A stretch of DNA of 64,000 bases from Diprion similis (Eukaryota; Arthropoda; Insecta; Hymenoptera; Diprionidae), in assembly GCF_021155765.1 (NCBI RefSeq), contig NC_060110.1:2294001-2358000 (forward strand), read 5' to 3'. Below are positions 25,010-37,400 of this stretch, one piece after another; position 1 is the stretch's first letter, and each line of letters starts with the position of its first letter. Made by a program: the position numbers and the translations under genes. The notes beneath the pieces were generated by a model that was given only the letters and a program-made list of their open reading frames with translations, did not search any database and was not told the DNA's origin.

Positions 25010-28000
25010 TCACAAAAGTCCAAAATGAACAATCTTAATTTTTGCTGATTCGTCTGGTTGTTTGCTATGTGGTTCCTTCGTACTTTCACTTTCACAGTCT
25101 TCTGCAACATTATAAAATGGAGGTACATTTTTAAAAACCGTTTTAAAAGAGTTGCCTTTTTAATGTAAAAATTACAGCCCATACTTCTGATTAATTTTAA
25201 TTGGATATTGCAGAAAAGATTACAAAATATCCTGCCATCAATGGAGATTGAAAGAAACTGGGGAGTATTAAATGACCCAAAACAAAATTTATCCCTATAA
25301 TTTTCAGAAACTGGTTACACTTCATAGCATGTAGTTACATGGTTATTGTTTTTCTTTTTACAACATTTTTCCTCCATACAATTCCTTGAAGATTTTACTG
25401 AAAATACCACCTAGTCAACTTTGTGTAATCTTTTCGAAAACATACAAATGAAGGATAGTAACAATGGAAATACACAGCAATTTTTTCCTGTTATTCGGTT
25501 TCAAAAATCCCAAACTTATAACGAGGTCAAGTGCACAAATTATGACGACTTTATTCTCTTTTAACTCACTTGACAATGGTTGAAAATCTTTCAGATAATC
25601 TTCATTTCCAAGACATAGTGGAAGACTTTCAGCTAACTCTCGCTTAGGATCCATTGGATGCAACTGAGTTACCGACCGCTTCTGTACAGGTCTATACGGT
25701 TGCCCCTGAAATTGAATATTCATCAGTAAAACATTTTAGTAATAGTTCCATTTTTGCTCATTTTTCATAAAAGTACACGTGTATTTTCACAATTCAGCAT
25801 TATTTTTCAAATTCAGACTAGAAAATGTTTGAATAAATTATCTCACCGATCCAGGTACCAAAATGTGTGTCACAGTGTCGGAAAATTTAACTTTCGGCTT
25901 TTCGCTTGACGTTAAAGTTTCAACGGCAGGAGGGATTTGGGTGTTGGACTTGGATTTAGAGAATGGAGAATTGATTATAGGTTGTGGTGATATATTAGAA
26001 GAAAATTTCTGCTCTTTGCTTGTGTTCAAGTTGGCACAATTTTGCAAAAAACTGTGTTTCAAATGCGTACTTTCTCCTAATTTCATTTGGAGTTGTGAAT
26101 TCGATCTTAGATGATTTATGGGAGTATGAGAATCTAAATTGTCACAGCTACCATAGAAAGGAACAAAATCAAGGTCGTAATTGACTCTATAAGTTCTAGT
26201 TGATTGAAACTTGTTATTTCTTTTATGATGATTTTGTAGAATTGTAGATACAGAATTTTGCCTTTGTAAAACCTTTGCAGTCGAATTAGGTAACCTGGAT
26301 TGGAATCGTTGGACTGGTTCGTCTACATTAGTTAATCCCAACGTACTATGCGACAATTGGTAACTTCTGTTTGGCAAGCTGTGTACATAATTATAGGAAT
26401 TCCTTATTGAAGGCGGAGGTGGTACTGAGATTGGACAATGTTTTTTCGTTGACTTCATCGGAGAATGATTGTGAATTGGATTATCTACAGGATTAATTGA
26501 AGTTGGTGCAAAAGTGTCCTTACCAGTATTACCAAAATCTGATATTAATTCTTTGTCAAAGTTACTAAATGATGTTGACATAAGGCTACCGTTTGGATCA
26601 AAATATGGTGTAGTTGACAATTTATCAGTACCGATTGAATCATTGAATAGCATTGATACCAATGTACTTGACTGAGGAGCATTGAATGCCGGTGGTTTCA
26701 TACCATATAACATTGGTGGTGTATTTACATTATATTTACTTGTGGAATTGAATCCGTTATACAGATCACCATACGATTTACTCATAGAATTACTAGTCAG
26801 ATTGCTAAATGGTGTTGAGATACGAGGGGATTCTATATTACTAAATGAAGATGATTTATTGGAAGTATTATCGAATAATTCTGAGTCATAAGTAGGATTA
26901 TTAAATAAAGTCGTCGTCAAGTTTTTTGTATCTTGCAATATAGTTGAAATTTTTGCATTGCTTGAAACATTATTAAACGGTGGTGAAGATATGGTATTTG
27001 ATTTGTCATCGAATGATTTATCGTTTATGGTATTGCTGGAGTGATTGAAAATTGGTGATATAGAATTGTTACTGAAAGACGTTGACATTAAGTCACCTAT
27101 CACATCATTAAATGACGGCAAAGTTTTAACGGAACTGTTAGGAGATGTTGAACATAAATTGGGATTGTTATAAGGAGATGTTAGCGGATCATTGTTACGA
27201 CTGATACTAGTTGAGGAATTATTGAAAGGCTCTAAAGTCAGATGATTGACACTGGGAACATTGAATGCAGTTGACATTAAATTTTTATCACTGTTCAAAG
27301 AGTTTATGGTAGGGCTTTCAACCGCATTGAATGAAGTTGACATTAGACTCTTTCTATTATAGTGATGGGGATGTAAGACAGGTAAAGGTGGGACATTACT
27401 GTCAACACTTTTGACATTATTTCGTTTCAGGAGAACAGTTGAACTGAGTTGTTTCCTCCTCGGTGAATCTTCGCTTCCACTTTCTTCGCTGTAAGATTCG
27501 CTTTCTGCTTGACTTTCCGAACTCGAACACAGCGAACAGGATCGCCGAGAGCATGTCGAATCTATAGATGATCAAAAGTGTCATATTTTCACAGTGATCA
27601 GGCCGTGTGTAATTTTCACTAATGTTAATAACGTGAAACAAGCTGTGACCTTAGAGGTGAATACTTTTTGTCATTACTTATGATGCTGTATAATATGATC
27701 TACATAAGTATCCTCACTTTTCATGCCAAAAACCTCTCGCTTGCATTTGTGATAGAACCAAATCAATAAGCAACTTGAATGATTTCATGCAAGTACTTAC
27801 GTGTGCTACTACAACTATTTGATCGAACGAGGATAGTTTCAGCTTTTCCTTTCGCTGCAGTTGCCATCTCTGTATCGTTTGTTATCAGGGCATAAAAATG
27901 TATATCCATAAAGAGATCATGATCATTCAAATCTATGGCAAGTCTGAAAGCTTTCTCGAACAGACGATGCCTATCACAACATATAGATTATTTTTAACGT

Positions 28001-31000
28001 TGTTATATACAACATATAGATATTTGTTAAATTTAAGATTTTAAATTCAACAACTCAGCAAATTATTTTGCTGACTCAAGTGCAAATTTATATCTACCTC
28101 AACAAATGATGAAAAAATCTCCTTGTCAAATCTCTTACTTCTTCTCCATACTCTTCTTGAACTGTTTGGCTTATCGGCGTAATTGGTACATGAAAGCTGC
28201 CCAGAGCAGTTTGTATGAGCCCTTGAAAATTATCGAATTATACACGGATATTTTGATACAATATTTTCTGACGTCTAGAAGTTTGATTCAACGACAAAAG
28301 TTGGAGAGTGTATTTCCTGAATGATACTAAGCTTCAACTGTACTAAATCTATCGTTTTATCAGTACTATACATCTCAATCTTATCAGTCCATATATTAAG
28401 TTCATATGAAATGTGAAGTATTTTATAATTTTTATAATTTTTTTCATGAAGTTCACCTTCTCTTTCTGGCGTGAGCGATGATTTGAAGAGGTAATTCAAT
28501 ATTTGATTCAGAGAATGCATGCACACTTCTGGATAAATGTCCCAATTCATAGCCAAAAGTAGTGATATGGCACGTTCGACCTGGGATAAATTCAAGTGCC
28601 TTCGAACTAGTACATCACCAGACAAACTACTTCCTTCTATGAATTTGATTATTCCCAATGGCCCTCTGAGGAGAAGCAAAAACTACAGCTATATATTACT
28701 TAAGAATTGTAATAATTAAATACAGCTGCTTTTATTTTCATGACAAACCTTTCAAACAGTAGTAAGAACAGGGAATCCCCATTGCCATACGATTCTGGAC
28801 AATTGTGAGAAGTTATTCCTTTGCTCCATTCCATTCGCAATAAGGCTGGTTGATTTCTACTTCAATTGAAAGGTAATTCTTTGCAGTTTATAGTAAAACG
28901 TATTACAATCCTAACACATGGCCGTGGAAATTTGATAATTAAAAAAATAAGATGTGTTCGTTGATTGATTGCATAGTACAGTATATACTCAAATGTATAA
29001 TAATAATACCTTGACAATGCCTTTGGATGCAACAAATAAAATGTATTTTATAAACATGTGAAGAGAAAATATTCTCACTCAAATAAAATACATATGGTTG
29101 TATGCAATTTTACATTAGAAATGTTAGTGCTTGTGATTTCAGTTAGTGAAAGTGCTTGTGTTATTGCTTCAAAATGAGAGTAATTAAAATTCTCAAATCT
29201 TTGCAAATTGTAAAATAATGCATTCATAAATGAAGACTTTTGTCAATTAGTAATTTTGGTCATATGTATATGTTTCAGAAATACCTAAAATATGACGAAA
29301 GATCCAAAATATTAGATGGTGTTGTATCCTCATTCAGTATTCGGCTCCGTAAACATGTTAACGATATATCATAATGTTGAAATTGACCCCGCTCATTGCT
29401 AATGGTAAATGCCATTCCGTCAGTGTGCCACGACGCCAAAGTCGGTATCTGTAACAAGAAAATGCATGCAGTGGTAAAGTTTAAATACATAACGTTTATT
29501 AAACTATTTTAATGATGAAATTAAAAAGATTAAGAACGTGGATAATTTGGATAAAACGAACTACAGATGTGGCAACTCACAAAAGCAGCTTTCACACTAT
29601 TATTCGTCCCCCGAGCTTGATCATGTAATGTCACAGAGCCATCGATACAACACAACAACAACATGTCATGATTGGGTGAAAATTTGATACAACTGGTATG
29701 CGTTGGCAAAGGAACAGAGGTTACGGCTATTCTCTGCAATTTACCCTGCTGCGATACTTCGTAGATTCTCCACTCAATAGTTACTTCACCCTACACATCA
29801 CACCTTATGTCAGAAATGATCATTGAAAAGTCAGTACTAGTCATGATTTCAGTGACTTGTAATGACAATAATTTTGCATTACGTGATAAAATAAAAATTC
29901 ACGTATGTTAGGAGTTGGAAATAATTATTCACCTTTCTAGACACTTTCTGTTCTACAGAATGTATCATATTTTCATGATGTGTACTAAATGTTACACATA
30001 GCGGATCAAATTCTGTTCGCAGAAAGCATAAAAGCTCTATCTTTATTCTGAAAAAGACGATGAAATCAATTTCCTTGGTACATACGGTGTATGATACATG
30101 TTAAAATTCGTTTTCATTATCTTGTGATATAGAATGCATGAAATAGATCACTAGACTCTAAAACCAACTTAAGCATCTGTAATTGCCATAGCAACAGGGT
30201 TGATATGATTTGTAATCAAGTAGCATACTTAGGGTAATATACGAAAGTGATGTTCTGAAAAACTATTTATCTCCTAAATTTCAAGTAATTCAATTCATTC
30301 AAAGCCATGTCACAGCATTGGCACGGTCACTGGGCAAATGAAGCTTTCAAGCCGGTGAGGTTGCGAAATTGGGAAGTGCCAAACTGGCATCCCTGTTGGC
30401 CTGATCGGCATTGCAAGGTAACTCAATTCATGGCTAATAACCAAGGACGAATTTTAGTGGGCCAGAAAAAATCCACTCAATCTCCATGGGGCAATTTCAA
30501 GGTATTGTTTCTGTAGCTGTATGCAATAAATTTAGCAATAATTAAACAACTTTACGGGGAACTACGAACGCGTAGTTTGATATGCTTGTGAAGAATGACA
30601 TTACAAATAATCGTACGCATAGGGGACTTGGGAATTACCAGCAAAACTCAGCAGGCAGAAGGCCTACGAACTCTCAGCACCTCCGCAGCACAAAATATAT
30701 GCATGGGAACAACATAAAAAAGCTAACAAACAACTTTGTGCTGCAAAAAATACAAAAATATCATCAACCGGAATCAAAATCGACACTTCAACATCTATTC
30801 TACCAATGAATACAACTGATACTAAGTTTTCTCAAGAGGCGGAACCTGAAACATCATTACCTCACCCACGTATTGCGGACACAATCCCAAAAACTCCATG
30901 CTCAATTCACAACAGTTGTGAAATTTAAATGAATTCATGCAAGATATCATTATTTATTATTGTGGCTACAATCGACATGCATGTCATCTTTGCATGATTA

Positions 31001-33064
31001 TTCTATAGTTTTTCACACGTTGCAAAACAATGAATACCTATATATAATGTGAATTCGGTGCATTTAGATGGTGAATTTTTTATTCCATAGCGTCAACATT
31101 CTTTTTATTTGTCAAGTTCAAAAATGAACAAGTTCATGATTTGCTATAATCAAAATTTCACAATACATCTGGAATATTTTTATGTCTTGCAACACGTACA
31201 GTGGTATACTTTATGAACTGGGTTATCTTCGATTTTATGTTCCAAAAACGTGGTATTATTCTCTTCAAAATCTTAATACCACTAACGCTAGAATATAAAT
31301 AAGAAATCAGAGAAACTATTACTTATATCTATTTCTGTTGGTTTCTTCATTGTTTTGCTGCAAAATATTTCATATTTACTAGAGTTCTGCTCCTAACAAT
31401 TAGAAACCAGAATATATAAGTTTCAAACAATGATCAGTTGATCTTCGATAGCTGATTTATTTTGAACATAATTCATTGTAAGTAATATTATATCGATCGT
31501 GGTTTTTTAGAAATTGCATTTATTGAGAGACGAGTGAACTACTGTATTAAAATTACATTTTGATATCCAGATGCAACCTTGGATCAAACAAGTTCTTCAA
31601 AGATATACCTTATATAGTGACTGACGGTATACTTTCCCAGTTACAATGTACTATATAATAAAAGCTATTATTATACTCAGTTCTATTTAGCTTCTATTTT
31701 CTTGCCATTATACAGTATCACAATTTTGTCCAATGCTGTGTCAAATGTTTCTATAAATGTTGATCTAACGAAATAGATACATACCCTATAAGACGATAAA
31801 GGTGAACATTGGCTCGATCATGTTCTTTTACTACAGGACTCCAGGGAAACACTTCATTTATGGTTGATTTCCACCATACTACAATCTGTGCATGTTCAAA
31901 CGGTGTTGATGGAAATTGAGATTTTTTTTATTCACACGAAATTGTAATGAAATATAAAAAATTTATTCTTACCAAATCTCCAGTCTTATTAAATTGAATT
32001 TTTTTATCTAATCTGCGGCCACTTGGGCCAGACAGATCAAACAATAACAACTTAGGATCTAGTCTACTCATTTTCTCAAACATGTGCCTTTTGGGCTTTG
32101 TAAAGTGTACCAAAGTCACTTGATTGTCATTGTACGTGCACATCAGATGACTTTTTGTAATTATCACTAAAAATAAAAGTTTGAATTAGAACATAAAGCC
32201 CATAAAGTTTTGTAAAGTTCTACAATCCTCACCATCTGACATGTGATCCAAGACTTTTCCAACAAGGTACTTATCGAATATCATTTTTTGGATATCTCCT
32301 GTTGAAAGATTTATCTGTATATGAATCAATAATCCAGAGCTCAAGAGTAATTGTACCACACAATGGTCACACCACTGGCAATATACCACAGAATGGTCTT
32401 TCAATTGTTCCTACAAAAAGATAATGTATATTTACATGGAAACAATCATGAAAAATCTTCAAAGGATGAATGATCATTTACTAACCTCTAGATACTTGAT
32501 CGAATCCTTTAGCTTATTTGCTTTCTTATTTTGCGGTACGCAGACCATTCCACGTTTCTTGCCATAGGATCTTTTGCCTTCGGCGTACAAATTTTCTGTA
32601 CGTTTATCATGATATCTATAAACACAATACATGATGCAAATGGATTAATATTCAGTAACATTTAGAGTATGCTGGTCAATTAGCAATTCATTAAGAAAAA
32701 TTTCAAGGCGTAGATTCGCTGTAAAGCCATAAATACAAATCAAATATTATAGTTTTCTGAGAAACATTGCGAGTGATTTTTTGAACTGGCGACAAAAGGT
32801 GAGATGACAAGAGTGGGGAGCTTTGTAAGTTTTTGACATTAAAACATTGATGAAAACATAATCAGTATAAATGATAAGAAATGAGCAGAATTATTAGAAT
32901 TAATAGAATTGCGTATAACAAATTGGATGCTATAGAGAGATATTATATAGGAGAGAAAAGGCTACGCAGGATAAGTCTTACCGAAATGCACCAAGGTCAG
33001 TATCCTTGATGTTAACGACATCTTCGAATGTCCAAAAGTTAGTTTCACCTAACAAAATAGTCAT
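25010..33064 (-). CDS. frtz: WD repeat-containing planar cell polarity effector fritz (WDPCP orthologue)
   Basis: Fifteen coding exons, listed 5' to 3': 33,064-32,982; 32,615-32,486; 32,410-32,233; 32,166-31,973; 31,885-31,785; 30,047-29,933; 29,790-29,581; 29,448-29,285; 28,856-28,749; 28,665-28,457; 28,221-28,098; 27,970-27,801; 27,561-25,847; 25,705-25,570; 25,101-25,010. Every junction keeps phase, giving 1,242 aa. Diagnostic blocks are DTDLGAFRYHDKR, ALLRMEWSKGITSHNCPESY, the RRFFHHLLR/HRLFEKAFRLAIDL helical region, DPKRELAESLPLC with NEDYLKDFQP, and the C-terminal KIKIVHFGLL. WDPCP/Fritz has an N-terminal WD-like propeller and helical repeats, acts downstream of core planar polarity proteins, and joins the CPLANE complex at the basal body. 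Vertebrate proteins are about 750 aa; the excess here is mostly exon 13, with a degenerate MSTSFN repeat. A 5' UTR donor may lie near 33,368. Confidence 0.94.
30307..30928 (+). CDS. Cfap126: Protein Flattop (CFAP126)
   Basis: Two exons, 30,307-30,501 and 30,623-30,928 (stop TAA), joined in phase 0, give 166 aa; human Flattop is of similar length. The N-terminal domain matches the family: ANEAFKPVRLRNW, then TQFMANNQGRILVG, then SPWGNFKGTWELP (human has KAF-x-LQNW, IANDRGHL and NPWGSFMGTWQMP). The second exon carries a lysine-rich, low-complexity tail, as in vertebrate Flattop. The start codon context is GCCATGT. The gene lies wholly inside fritz intron 5 (31,784-30,048) on the opposite strand. 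Flattop is an axonemal and basal-body protein, a microtubule inner protein in doublets, needed for basal-body docking and positioning in ciliated cells. In an insect it would be expected in sperm flagella or chordotonal cilia. Confidence 0.9.
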
Positions 33065-33630
33065 GACGAAGAGTAATTTGATCGTACAAGTTGAAGATAG
33101 AATGTTCACATCACCGTGTAAACAAGTTGTCACAATTTTTAGAGGTTATGCTTTACTAAACCAGCTTTTGTCAAAATCAGAACTTCCATACCTCGATATT
33201 TAAAGCTTGGAATTTTGTACGTCACTAAGATCAGAGAATACGTAATTATTATTCATGGATGATGTTGACTGAAGATGTATAAAGACTGCTGGCATAATGG
33301 GGCTTTCTATAACCTAAAATCAACAAGATCTATTTATCGTCAAGCGACGTCCTGTGCGTCGTACTTACAACTCAAGTCGGTAAGCGATCGGATCGGTTCG
33401 TAAAGACTACGAGCAACGAGGACTAATGTTACCATAATGTTATCACATGTAGCCAGATGGATAATGCAGTGTCGGTAGTTATTATGACTATGAAATGAGA
33501 ACCGATTGAAGAGATTTGAAGGACTTGTACGACGCGATTCTTTTCTCAGTAAAATTCGGCAATGTTAATTGGGAAGGAAGTTTTTCCCTTTACGGATCTA
33601 CGTCTTCATACGTTGATGGCAGCATACTTA
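33065..33630 (-). promoter_or_regulatory. Probable fritz promoter and 5' UTR region
   Basis: The region upstream of the fritz start contains a CpG-rich patch at about 33,345-33,440 and a strong minus-strand donor (GTTGTAAGTAC) at 33,361-33,371. A non-coding first exon starting near 33.4 kb is therefore plausible. No coding sequence is visible. Confidence 0.35.
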
Positions 33631-33639
33631 GCGCGTGAT

Positions 33640-34440
33640 AAAATCGTTTGCAGCATTTTTCAAAGTCATAGAATTTTTCGTTAAAAATCCAAAGGGGTCA
33701 ACCTAATTCTTTTTTTATGTTGTAGGTTTTTTGTCCCATAATCGATTTCAGTCACACCATTTTGACGAATTGGACCCAGAGCAACGAAAGAGAAGACATG
33801 AAAATAGCGATGGACCGACCGTTGAGCAAATACGAAGGAAACACACAGAAAGTTGTTCATTTACTTATATTAATTCGAGTTAAATGTAACACTACAATCT
33901 TATGTGTATACACATCGTATCCTTCATCCTTCGGAGGTACATTGCATCTGTGCGCGGTGGCGAAACCTTTGATATGCACTCACAACCTGCTTTAGTTACT
34001 ACTCTCATATACTATTTTTCATATGCTGTTATGTAATTGTACTTCTTCATCTCAAGATCTCAAAATGTTAGTCAGCTGTGTTAAGTGACGTTTGATCAAC
34101 TTATATATTTTTTTATGTACCTAACTAGTATTTAGCAAGTAATTTAGTCATTATTCACTGACACCCGAACATTTGTACTAGAATTAAGCCATGATAAATA
34201 TACTACAACTAAACTAAATCAGAACTTCATAGCTATATATTTTTTATTTCCCTCACCCTACGAATTTCATATTTCTTAGCGTCACTTTTCAATCTGCAGT
34301 TCGCCGACTTTCAAGACTGAGCAATCGATTGCTCTCGAGAAAATACGTTGTAATAGTAAGTGAACGGATTGCTTGCAGCATTTTTCGGAGTCGTCAAATT
34401 TTTGGCAAAAATTACAAAGGGGTCAGTCACTTTTTTTTTT
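33640..34440. repeat. Left flank of the satellite: diverged monomer pieces plus spacer, duplicated at 49.4-50.8 kb
   Basis: The segment starts with satellite-like sequence (GCAGCATTTTTC, AATCCAAAGGGG). A spacer with CAGAGCAACG, TTGAGCAAATACGAAG, TGTAACACTACAA and CACTCACAACCTGC follows, and then another diverged monomer start (TTTCATATTTCT, TTTTCAATCTGCAGTTCGC). The same series recurs in the same order and orientation at 49,395-50,800. No gene is present. Confidence 0.75.
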
Positions 34441-34469
34441 GGGTCAAAAATCTTTTGTCTCGAAATCGA

Positions 34470-37400
34470 TGTGTATGACCACTCCTGGTTCAATTAGACC
34501 CCCAGGAATGTTGAAACACCTCAAGAAGAGCGATGGACCAACAGCAGAGGATAAACGAAAGAATGACCAGCAGCGAGATGTGACACGGAGGATAATTCGT
34601 TTTTTGGCTGTAACTCTGAATCCGTTGCTCGCAGCGCTTTCGGACAGCGGGCGATCAATATCTCTCGCTATGATACGTCGAAATTGTAGGTGAAATAGTA
34701 GCATTTTTTGAAGCCGTCAAGTTTTTTGCTAGAAGTGAAAAGGGGTATGCCTTACTTTTTTGGTCATTTTTGAAGTCCGGAATTTCTCGTCGCTGAATCG
34801 ATTTGTATGACCATTTCTAGAGTTATTCAACCCCCAGAAACTCAGAACACACATAAAAAAAAGCGGGGGACCAACAGCAGAGAAATGACGACGAAAATTT
34901 ACGGTTTTTCGGCTGTAACTTTTGATGCGTCGCTCGCAGGCTACTGGCACTGCGCCCAATCGTTTTCTCACGCAAAATTACGTCGGAATAGTGCCTTAAG
35001 AAATAAATTCTAGCTTATTTCAGAATCGTCGAAATTTTCGACAAAAATCCAAAGGGGTTAGCCTTAGTTTTTTCTCGATTGTCGGAGCTGAAAATTTTGC
35101 GTCTCCGAATCGATGAGTATGACCCTTTCTAGAGTAATTCGACCACCAGGAACTCAGAAAACACATGTAAAAGAGCGTGGGACCAACAGCAGAGAAATGA
35201 CGACGAAAATCTGTGGTTTTTTGGCTGTAACTTTTCAGGCGCTGCTCGCAGTGTATTGGGACTGCGCTCAATCGATTTCTCTCGCAAAATTACGACGTAA
35301 TAGTGCCTTAAAAAATGAATTGCAGCACTTTTCAGAATCGTCAAAATTTTCGCAAAAAATCCAAAGGGGTTAGCCTTACTTTTTTGCTCATTTTCGGAGT
35401 CGAAAATTTCTCGTTTCGGAATCGATATCTATGACCATTTCTAGAGTAATTCGACCCCCAGGAACTGAGGAAACACAGCAAAAAGAGCGTCGGACCGATA
35501 GCAGAAAAATGACGACGAAAATTTACGGTTTTTCGGCTGTAACTTTTGATGCGTCGCTCGCAGCCTATTGGGACTGCGCCCAATCGTTTTCTCACGCAAA
35601 ATTACGTCGGAATAGTGCCTTAAGAAATGAATTCCAGCTTATTTCGGAATCGTCGAAATTTTCGACAAAAATCCAAAGGGGTTAGCCTTAGTTTTTTCTC
35701 GATTTTCAGAGCTGAAAATTTTGCGTCTCCGAATCGATGAGTATGACCCTTTCTAGAGTAATTCGACCACCAGGAACTCAGAAAACACATGTAAAAGAGC
35801 GTGGGACCAACAGCAGAGAAATGACGACGAAAATCTGTGGTTTTTTGGCTGTAACTTGTCAGGCGCTGCTCGCAGCGTATTGGGACTGCGCTCATTCGAT
35901 TTCTCTCGCAAAATTACGTCCGAATAGTGCCTTCAGAAATGAATTGCAGCACTTTCAGAATCGTCAAAATTTTCGCAAAAAATCCAAAGGGGTTAGCCTT
36001 ACTTTTTTGCGCATTTTCGGAGTCGAAAATTTCTCGTTTCGGAATCGATATCTATGACCATTTCTAGAGTAATTAGACCCTCAGGAACTAAGGAAACACA
36101 GCAAAAAGAGCGTCGGACCAATAGCAGAAAAAGGACGACGAAAATTTACGGTTTTTCGGCTGTAACTTTTGATGCGTCGCTCGCAGCCTACTGGCACTGC
36201 GCCCAATCGTTTTCTCACGCAAAATTACGTCGGAATAGTGCCTTAAGAAATAAATGCTAGCTGTTTTCGGAATCGTCGAAATTTTCTACAAAAATCCAAA
36301 GGGGTTAGCCTTAGTTTTTTCTCGATTTTCAGAGCTGAAAATTTTGCGTCTCCGAATCGATGAGTATGACCCTTTCTAGAGTGAATCGACCACCAGGAAC
36401 TCAGAAAACACATGTAAAAGAGCGTGGGACCAACAGCAGAGAAATGACGACGAAAATCTGTGGTTTTTTGGCTGTAACTTGTCAGGCGCTGCTCGCAGCG
36501 TATTGGGACTGCGCTCATTCGATTTCTCTCGCAAAATTACGTCAGAATAGTGCCTTGAGAAATGAATTGCAGCACTTTTCAGAATCGTCAAAATTTTCGC
36601 AGAAAATTCAAAGGGGTTAGCCGTACTTTTTTGCTCATTTTCGGAGTCGAAAATTTCTCGTTTCGGAATCGATATCTATGACCATTTCTAGAGTAATTCG
36701 ACCCCCAGGAACTGAGGAAACACAGCAAAAAGAGCGTCGGACCGATAGCAGAAAAATGACGACGAAAATTTACGGTTTTTCGGCTGTAACTTTTGATGCG
36801 TCGCTCGCAGCCTATTGGGACTGCGCCCAATCGTTTTTTCACGCAAAATTACGTCAGAATAGTGCCTTAAGAAATAAATTCTAGCTTATTTCGGAATCGT
36901 CGAAATTTTTGACAAAAATCCAAAGGGGTTAGCCTTAGTTTTTTCTCGATTTTCAGAGCTGAAAATTTTGCGTCTCCGAATCGATGAGTATGACCCTTTC
37001 TAGAGTAATTCGACCACCAGGAACTCAGAAAACACATGTAAAAGAGCGTGGGACCAACAGCAGAGAAATGACGACGAAAATCTGTGGTTTTTTGGCTGTA
37101 ACTTGTCAGGCGCTGCTCGCAGCGTATTGGGACTGCGCTCATTCGATTTCTCTCGCAAAATTACGTCAGAATAGTGCCTTGAGAAATGAATTGCAGCACT
37201 TTTCAGAATCGTCGAAATTTTCGCAAAAAATCCAAAGGGGTTAGCCTTACTTTTTTGCGCATTTTCAGAATCGAAAATTTCTCGTTTCGGAATCGATATC
37301 TATGACCTTTTCTAGAGTAATTAGACCCCCAGGAACTGAGAAAACACGGCAAAAGAGCGTCGGACCAATAGCAGAAAAATGACGACGATAATTTACGGTT

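Noticed and set aside
25838..27343. A 501-residue single open frame as an independent Ser/Asn-rich gene.
   Set aside because: The frame extends upstream through 27,561 to a good acceptor in phase with fritz exon 12, and downstream the donor at 25,847 joins the conserved DPKRELAE exon. It is fritz exon 13.
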